Assembly (NCBI GenBank): GCA_015056245.1
Contig: SVGQ01000002.1
Span: 25,856-89,855, forward strand
Direction of reading: 5' to 3'
DNA length: 64,000 nucleotides
From: Clostridiales bacterium
GTDB lineage: Bacteria; Bacillota; Clostridia; Christensenellales; Aristaeellaceae
The notes under the pieces were generated by a model that did not search any database, was not told the origin of the DNA, and saw only the letters and a program-made list of their open reading frames with translations. A program made the position numbers and the translations under genes. Positions 60,820-64,000 of this stretch are shown piece by piece. Each line of letters begins with the position of its first letter. The stretch's first letter is position 1.

Positions 60820-61695
60820 TTATTGTGCGTAGATGATATCGTCCCTGAGACGGTACAGCGTCGCGCCGTGCTTTTTGCGGCAGAAGGCATCCACAAACCA
60901 GTCGATCTCCTTCACCGCATCAAACTGCACATAGCCATAGCGGTCGCCGTTTCGCTTCTCGCCCTTCATGTTGCTGTCGCACCAACGAACGGTGTCCGTT
61001 TCCGGGTCGTAATCAGCGATATAGATCATGCTGTGAGCGCCCACGCCATAATAGTATTTGGCGGCCATTTGGAAATAGTCGCCCCGCTTGACCTGTTTCA
61101 AAAACTCCCGGGCCAGTTCCCAGTTTTCCTCTTTGGACAGTTCCTCGTTATAGACAAACTGGGCCGCCACATAGAAGGGATTGCCATCCTCAGCGGGCAC
61201 ATCCTTCCATTCCACGCCGTACACCGGCACGGTGCATTCCTTCTTGGGCCGGTTATCGGGAATGACCAGCTTCACATCAGGATATTCCGCCATGCGGTAT
61301 TTGTCGCAATTCTGGCGGAACAGATACACGGTGAAATTCTTGCACACATAGATGTCACCGCTGTACTGGGCACGCTGGGCGCGTCCGCCGGTGTGCTCAA
61401 ACTCCTTCTGAGCCAAGTTGATGATATCATCAATAAAAGCTTCCCGGGCAGATTTTTCACCCATTGGGGCAGCGGGTGCAGAGTCGCTGCCGTCATCAGT
61501 GGGGGCAGCGGTATCAGATTCGCTGGTGTCTCCGGGCTGCGTGCCTTCATCGGATATGCCCTCGGTCTGAGAGATCACCTCGCCATCACTGTCCGTGACA
61601 GTGATGAGCACCTCGGCAGTGGCAGTGAGGCAGAAAAACGCCAGCAGGCAGGCCAGCAAAAATGCCAGCCTGCCGCGGGTGATAAAATTCATCAC
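60820..61695 (-). CDS. Secreted cysteine-hydrolase-like protein (NlpC/CHAP-like)
   Basis: The 291-residue protein starts MMNFITRGRLAFLLACLLAFFCLTATAEVLIT with a clear signal peptide, then about 50 residues of acidic Ser/Thr/Asp-rich linker. The C-terminal domain has GDIYVCKNFTVYLFRQNCDKYRM, where the Cys before NF could be the nucleophile, and GVGAHSMIYIADYDPETDTVRWCDSN, a His-containing strand pair typical of NlpC/P60 or papain-like hydrolases. That suggests a cell-wall or extracellular amidase/peptidase. Low-level similarity only, so the family call is tentative. Confidence 0.75.
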   Translation of the reverse strand: MMNFITRGRLAFLLACLLAFFCLTATAEVLITVTDSDGEVISQTEGISDEGTQPGDTSESDTAAPTDDGSDSAPAAPMGEKSAREAFIDDIINLAQKEFEHTGGRAQRAQYSGDIYVCKNFTVYLFRQNCDKYRMAEYPDVKLVIPDNRPKKECTVPVYGVEWKDVPAEDGNPFYVAAQFVYNEELSKEENWELAREFLKQVKRGDYFQMAAKYYYGVGAHSMIYIADYDPETDTVRWCDSNMKGEKRNGDRYGYVQFDAVKEIDWFVDAFCRKKHGATLYRLRDDIIYAQ

Positions 61696-61709
61696 AGAAG
61701 TTGCTCCTT

Positions 61710-62555
61710 TTAGCGCAGTTCAGTGGTGGGGATCACGTCCATATCATCGAAGGCCTGGTTTTCGCCGCCCATAGCCCAGATGAAGGTGTAGTTGCTGGTA
61801 CCGGCGCCCGCGTGGATGCTCCAGGAGGGGCTGATAACCGCCTGCTCATTCTGCATCACGATGTGGCGGGTTTCGTCGCCCTGACCCATCATGTGGAAGA
61901 CCACGTTGTTTTCCGGCACTTCAAAGTAGCAGTACACTTCCATGCGGCGCTCATGGGTGTGAGCAGGCATGGTGTTCCAAACGCTGCCGGGCTCCAGCAC
62001 GGTCATGCCCATGGACAGTTGGCAGGTCTTGAGCACATCGGGATGGATGAACTGGTTGATAACGCGCTTGTTGCTGGTTTCCAGAGAGCCCAGAGGCTTC
62101 TTGGCAGCATCCTCGATCTTGATGAGCTTGTTTTCGTAGCTGCAATGAGCGGGAGCGCTGACCATGTAGAACTTGGCGGGGTTGGAGGAATCGCCGGAAG
62201 AGAACCACACGTCCTTCACGCCGCGGGTCAGGTACAGGCAATCTTTGTAGCCCAGCTGATAGGTTTCGCCGTCAGCGATCACCTGACCCACGCCACCCAG
62301 ATTGAAGATACCGATCTCGCGGCGCTCCAGGAAGTACTCAGTGCCGAAGTTCTTCCAGATGTCGATGCCTTTGTTCAGCGGCACGGTTTCGCCAACGGGC
62401 ATCACGCCCAGGGTCACCATGCGGTCCACATGGCTGTAGACGGCAACGACTTCGTTCTTCACAAACAGGTTTTCAATGAGGAACTCCTTGCGGGTCTCTT
62501 CGGTGTTGTAGCGCTTGAAATCCACAGGGCTGCAGCTGTAACGGATATCCATCAT
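61710..62555 (-). CDS. kduI: 4-deoxy-L-threo-5-hexosulose-uronate ketol-isomerase
   Basis: KduI (281 residues, full length) isomerises 5-keto-4-deoxyuronate to 2,5-diketo-3-deoxygluconate during breakdown of pectin, alginate-like uronides and glycosaminoglycans. It has a double cupin with the metal site HTHERRMEVYCYFE, and GVMPVGETVPLN, ERREIGIFNLGGVGQV and SPSWSIHAGAGTSNYTFIWAMGGEN are typical. The ATG pair at 62555/62552 follows GGAGG. No kduD or polysaccharide lyase is next to it. A palindrome AAACCA-GTT-TGGTTT at 62647-62661 lies upstream. Confidence 0.96.
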   Translation of the reverse strand: MMDIRYSCSPVDFKRYNTEETRKEFLIENLFVKNEVVAVYSHVDRMVTLGVMPVGETVPLNKGIDIWKNFGTEYFLERREIGIFNLGGVGQVIADGETYQLGYKDCLYLTRGVKDVWFSSGDSSNPAKFYMVSAPAHCSYENKLIKIEDAAKKPLGSLETSNKRVINQFIHPDVLKTCQLSMGMTVLEPGSVWNTMPAHTHERRMEVYCYFEVPENNVVFHMMGQGDETRHIVMQNEQAVISPSWSIHAGAGTSNYTFIWAMGGENQAFDDMDVIPTTELR

Positions 62556-62646
62556 AATTGTATGTCCTCCTTTGCGTTGTAGAAAGGTTATGATACGTTT
62601 GGCGCATGCTGCGCATCACCGTTATGATAGCATATCGGATGAGAAA

Positions 62647-62661
62647 AAACCAGTTTGGTTT
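62647..62661. promoter_or_regulatory. Palindrome in the kduI/secreted-protein divergent region
   Basis: AAACCA-GTT-TGGTTT is a perfect 6-bp inverted repeat, about 90 bases upstream of kduI. It could be an operator for a sugar regulator, but no regulator gene is adjacent. The rest of 62556-62827 shows only promoter-like boxes. Confidence 0.3.
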
Positions 62662-62724
62662 ACGGTTTTTACATGGGGATATCGGATATGTTTGGGGAGA
62701 TACCGTCTGCCGGATGTTCAAAGT

Positions 62725-62757
62725 TTTACAATGATGTACCGCTGGTTATGGTATCAT
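62725..62757 (+). promoter_or_regulatory. Extended -10 promoter for the secreted protein gene
   Basis: TGGTATCAT (extended -10) is preceded by TTTACA 21 bases upstream, a long spacer. The TG extension may compensate. Confidence 0.4.
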
Positions 62758-62827
62758 GATCCCGGGCAACCCAAATAATGGGTTTGCGAGACAATGATAT
62801 CTGTACTCAAAGAAAGGAGTGCTTTTC

Positions 62828-63418
62828 ATGATGAGAAACCCCACTCGCGTTTTCACATGTCTGTACCTGCTCCTCGCCTTGCTCTTTTCACTGCCAGTTG
62901 CTCAGGCGCAAGCAATCCCATTGGATTTCTCGCTCCTGCCAGAGGATACCATTGCGATCGTGCTGTCTCCTGCGAACGCAGATCAGCCCAGAATCATCTA
63001 TGCAATTCACGGCATCACAAAGGACAAGGATACTGTATCAGTAAGCGTGATGCAGATCCCCACAGATCCGCAATGGAAAATCTACGATGCCGATACAGAT
63101 GGCGTAACAGAGCAGGAAATCCGCTGGCTATATGATTTTCCCAAAGACCTGCCCATTCTCGGCAGCTATTGCGAAGCCTATATCGACCAAGAAGGCAACC
63201 TTCCAAAGGACAGCTTGATCTGGTATAAGCAAGACAGTTCTGTTCCCATGGGCAACAACATGGACGAGCAATTCACTTTTTTGTTATCAGAAACAGAGGA
63301 TGTCGGCGATAAGCTGATTTTTCAAATGGCCTACAATTGTATTCCCATTCCAGGAGCCATAAGCGATACACCTCTTTGCCAGATGACCATCGACCTTTCA
63401 GATTACCTGACAGATTAA
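62828..63418 (+). CDS. Secreted protein of unknown function
   Basis: The 196-residue protein starts MMRNPTRVFTCLYLLLALLFSLPVAQAQA, a signal peptide likely cut after AQA. The mature part is short, acidic and lacks recognised motifs; only three cysteines lie outside the signal peptide region. The ATG at 62828 follows AAAGGAG by 8 bases. It stands alone between kduI (divergent) and a hairpin-rich region. Nothing indicates its role. Confidence 0.8.
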   Translation: MMRNPTRVFTCLYLLLALLFSLPVAQAQAIPLDFSLLPEDTIAIVLSPANADQPRIIYAIHGITKDKDTVSVSVMQIPTDPQWKIYDADTDGVTEQEIRWLYDFPKDLPILGSYCEAYIDQEGNLPKDSLIWYKQDSSVPMGNNMDEQFTFLLSETEDVGDKLIFQMAYNCIPIPGAISDTPLCQMTIDLSDYLTD

Positions 63419-63424
63419 CACCTC

Positions 63425-63462
63425 GCCCGCCTGTCGCCGAGCTGCATCAATGACAGGCGGGC
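63425..63462. terminator. 11-bp hairpin after the secreted protein gene
   Basis: GCCCGCCTGTC pairs perfectly with GACAGGCGGGC around 16 bases. No T-tract follows, so terminator activity is uncertain. Confidence 0.5.
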
Positions 63463-63479
63463 ATCTGTAGGCAGCGCCC

Positions 63480-63612
63480 GCAACGCAGCACCGAAGGTGC
63501 GAGGACGGGCCCTCATGCAAGCGGCAGTGGCAGGGCAGGGCCCCTGCCACATGAGCCGCGGAACTGTCTGTCCAGCACCTGGCGCGAACAGCCCGTGATA
63601 AACGGGCCGGAC
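63480..63612. repeat. Small hairpin cluster, copy E
   Basis: The region contains GCACC-GAA-GGTGC (about 63489), GTGGCAGGG/CCCTGCCAC and GCCCGT-GATAA-ACGGGC. The GAA-loop unit matches the stem-loop type in copies A and B. No gene is seen. Confidence 0.6.
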
Positions 63613-63653
63613 GTGCATCATTGTGTTTCGTTTGTTCAACCCACTCCCTCACA

Positions 63654-63683
63654 TTGACTTCCTCACCCATCCGGCGGTATAAT
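63654..63683 (+). promoter_or_regulatory. SigA promoter of the vor operon
   Basis: TTGACT, an 18-base spacer and a perfect TATAAT lie about 35 bases upstream of the ferredoxin start at 63717. Confidence 0.75.
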
Positions 63684-63716
63684 ATCACGTATACACTCGT
63701 AAAGGAGGTACACGGT

Positions 63717-63923
63717 ATGGCAACCGTTACGGTCAACGAAGATGTCTGCAAGGGCTGCGGCCTGTGCGTGGATGCATGCCCCAAGCACATCATGGAAATT
63801 GACAAGTCTCACCTGAACAAAAAAGGCTATCATCCCGCCCATTGCGCCAGCATGGAAGCCTGCATCGGCTGCGCTTTCTGCGCCACCATGTGCCCGGATG
63901 TGGCCATCACCGTTGAAAAATAA
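63717..63923 (+). CDS. Ferredoxin-like delta subunit of a 2-oxoacid:ferredoxin oxidoreductase
   Basis: The 68-residue protein (ATG 63717, AAAGGAGG site) carries two 4Fe-4S motifs, VCKGCGLCVDACPKHIM and CIGCAFCATMCPDVAIT, each CxxCxxCxxxCP. It is the electron carrier subunit that precedes the alpha subunit in Kor/Vor operons. The following gene start supports this. Such enzymes oxidatively decarboxylate branched-chain or aromatic 2-oxoacids in anaerobes. Confidence 0.95.
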   Translation: MATVTVNEDVCKGCGLCVDACPKHIMEIDKSHLNKKGYHPAHCASMEACIGCAFCATMCPDVAITVEK

Positions 63924-63944
63924 GAAGGAAGGTCGTTTGAGCCC

Positions 63945-64000
63945 ATGAGAAAGCTTATGAAGGGCAATGAGGCCATCGCCGAAGCGGCCATCCAGGCCGG
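63945..64000 (+). CDS. vorB: Start of VorB-like 2-oxoacid:ferredoxin oxidoreductase alpha subunit
   Basis: The frame opens MRKLMKGNEAIAEAAIQAG at ATG 63945, 21 bases after the ferredoxin stop with an AAGGAAGG site, and is cut by the window edge. KLMKGNEAIAEAAI is a characteristic start of the alpha subunit of Vor/Kor-type enzymes, which bind the 2-oxoacid. Only about 18 codons are visible, so the subtype is open. Confidence 0.8.
   Translation, partial: MRKLMKGNEAIAEAAIQA

Overview
This window looks like a chromosomal segment of a fairly GC-rich, anaerobic, Gram-positive, gut-type Clostridia (Oscillospiraceae/Christensenellales-like; the genus cannot be fixed from sequence alone). The reasons are strong AGGAGG ribosome sites, SigA promoters, a tryptophan T-box, a SipL/DUF3794-LysM spore-coat type protein, a LtaS-type lipoteichoic acid synthase, the Clostridia-like rel-dtd-MBL neighbourhood, and a ferredoxin/VorB 2-oxoacid oxidoreductase start at the right edge. 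I see no rRNA, tRNA, prophage, insertion sequence or CRISPR array.

Layout. 1-18.3 kb, all minus strand: a truncated gene (possibly HemZ), an MBL hydrolase, dtd, a multi-TM protein, the bifunctional (p)ppGpp synthetase/hydrolase and another multi-TM protein. Next is an envelope-glycan/acyl cluster: GNAT, GT2, LuxC-like reductase, LuxE-like acyl-protein synthetase, AMP-forming ligase, ACP, a short-chain dehydrogenase and two paralogous DUF6056-like membrane proteins, then nagA. 18.4-21.2 kb: an SH3-like secreted protein and the SipL-like protein. 21.4-30.8 kb, plus: a ten-gene Mrp/Mbh-type cation antiporter operon with four antiporter-like subunits and no hydrogenase genes. 30.9-37.1 kb: small secreted protein, NUDIX, GH43 glycosidase, GNAT, stand-alone TrpB2 under a Trp T-box, and a duplicated-domain protein. 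37.2-44.3 kb: rpsB, tsf, pyrH, MATE exporter, argS, SpoU methyltransferase. 44.4-51.7 kb: an AT-rich P-loop gene, a deaminase, an acyltransferase-3 protein, GNATs, an ABC-F ribosome-protection-type ATPase with an attenuator leader, a cyclophilin, and a DUF4349 protein next to an ECF sigma gene. 52.4-57.9 kb, plus: LtaS-like enzyme, multi-TM protein, ATP-grasp enzyme. 58.3-62.6 kb, minus: GDPD, independent phosphoglycerate mutase, secreted cysteine-hydrolase-like protein, kduI. The right edge has a small secreted protein and the start of a vor operon.

How it fits together. Much of the window serves the cell surface: glycan/acyl building blocks (GT2, LuxCE/ACP/ligase module, the large membrane proteins, acyltransferase-3, LtaS, ATP-grasp), recycling of amino sugars (nagA) and use of plant or host polysaccharides (GH43, KduI). 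The Mrp-like complex would supply Na+/H+ homeostasis.

The items most worth following up are the four-antiporter Mrp/Mbh operon (with a frameshift in its third such gene), the luciferase-free fatty-aldehyde-type module, a family of modular intergenic hairpin repeats whose stems differ by compensatory changes, and the ABC-F leader with a three-codon upstream ORF. All functions are inferred from sequence and family knowledge; nothing was searched against databases.
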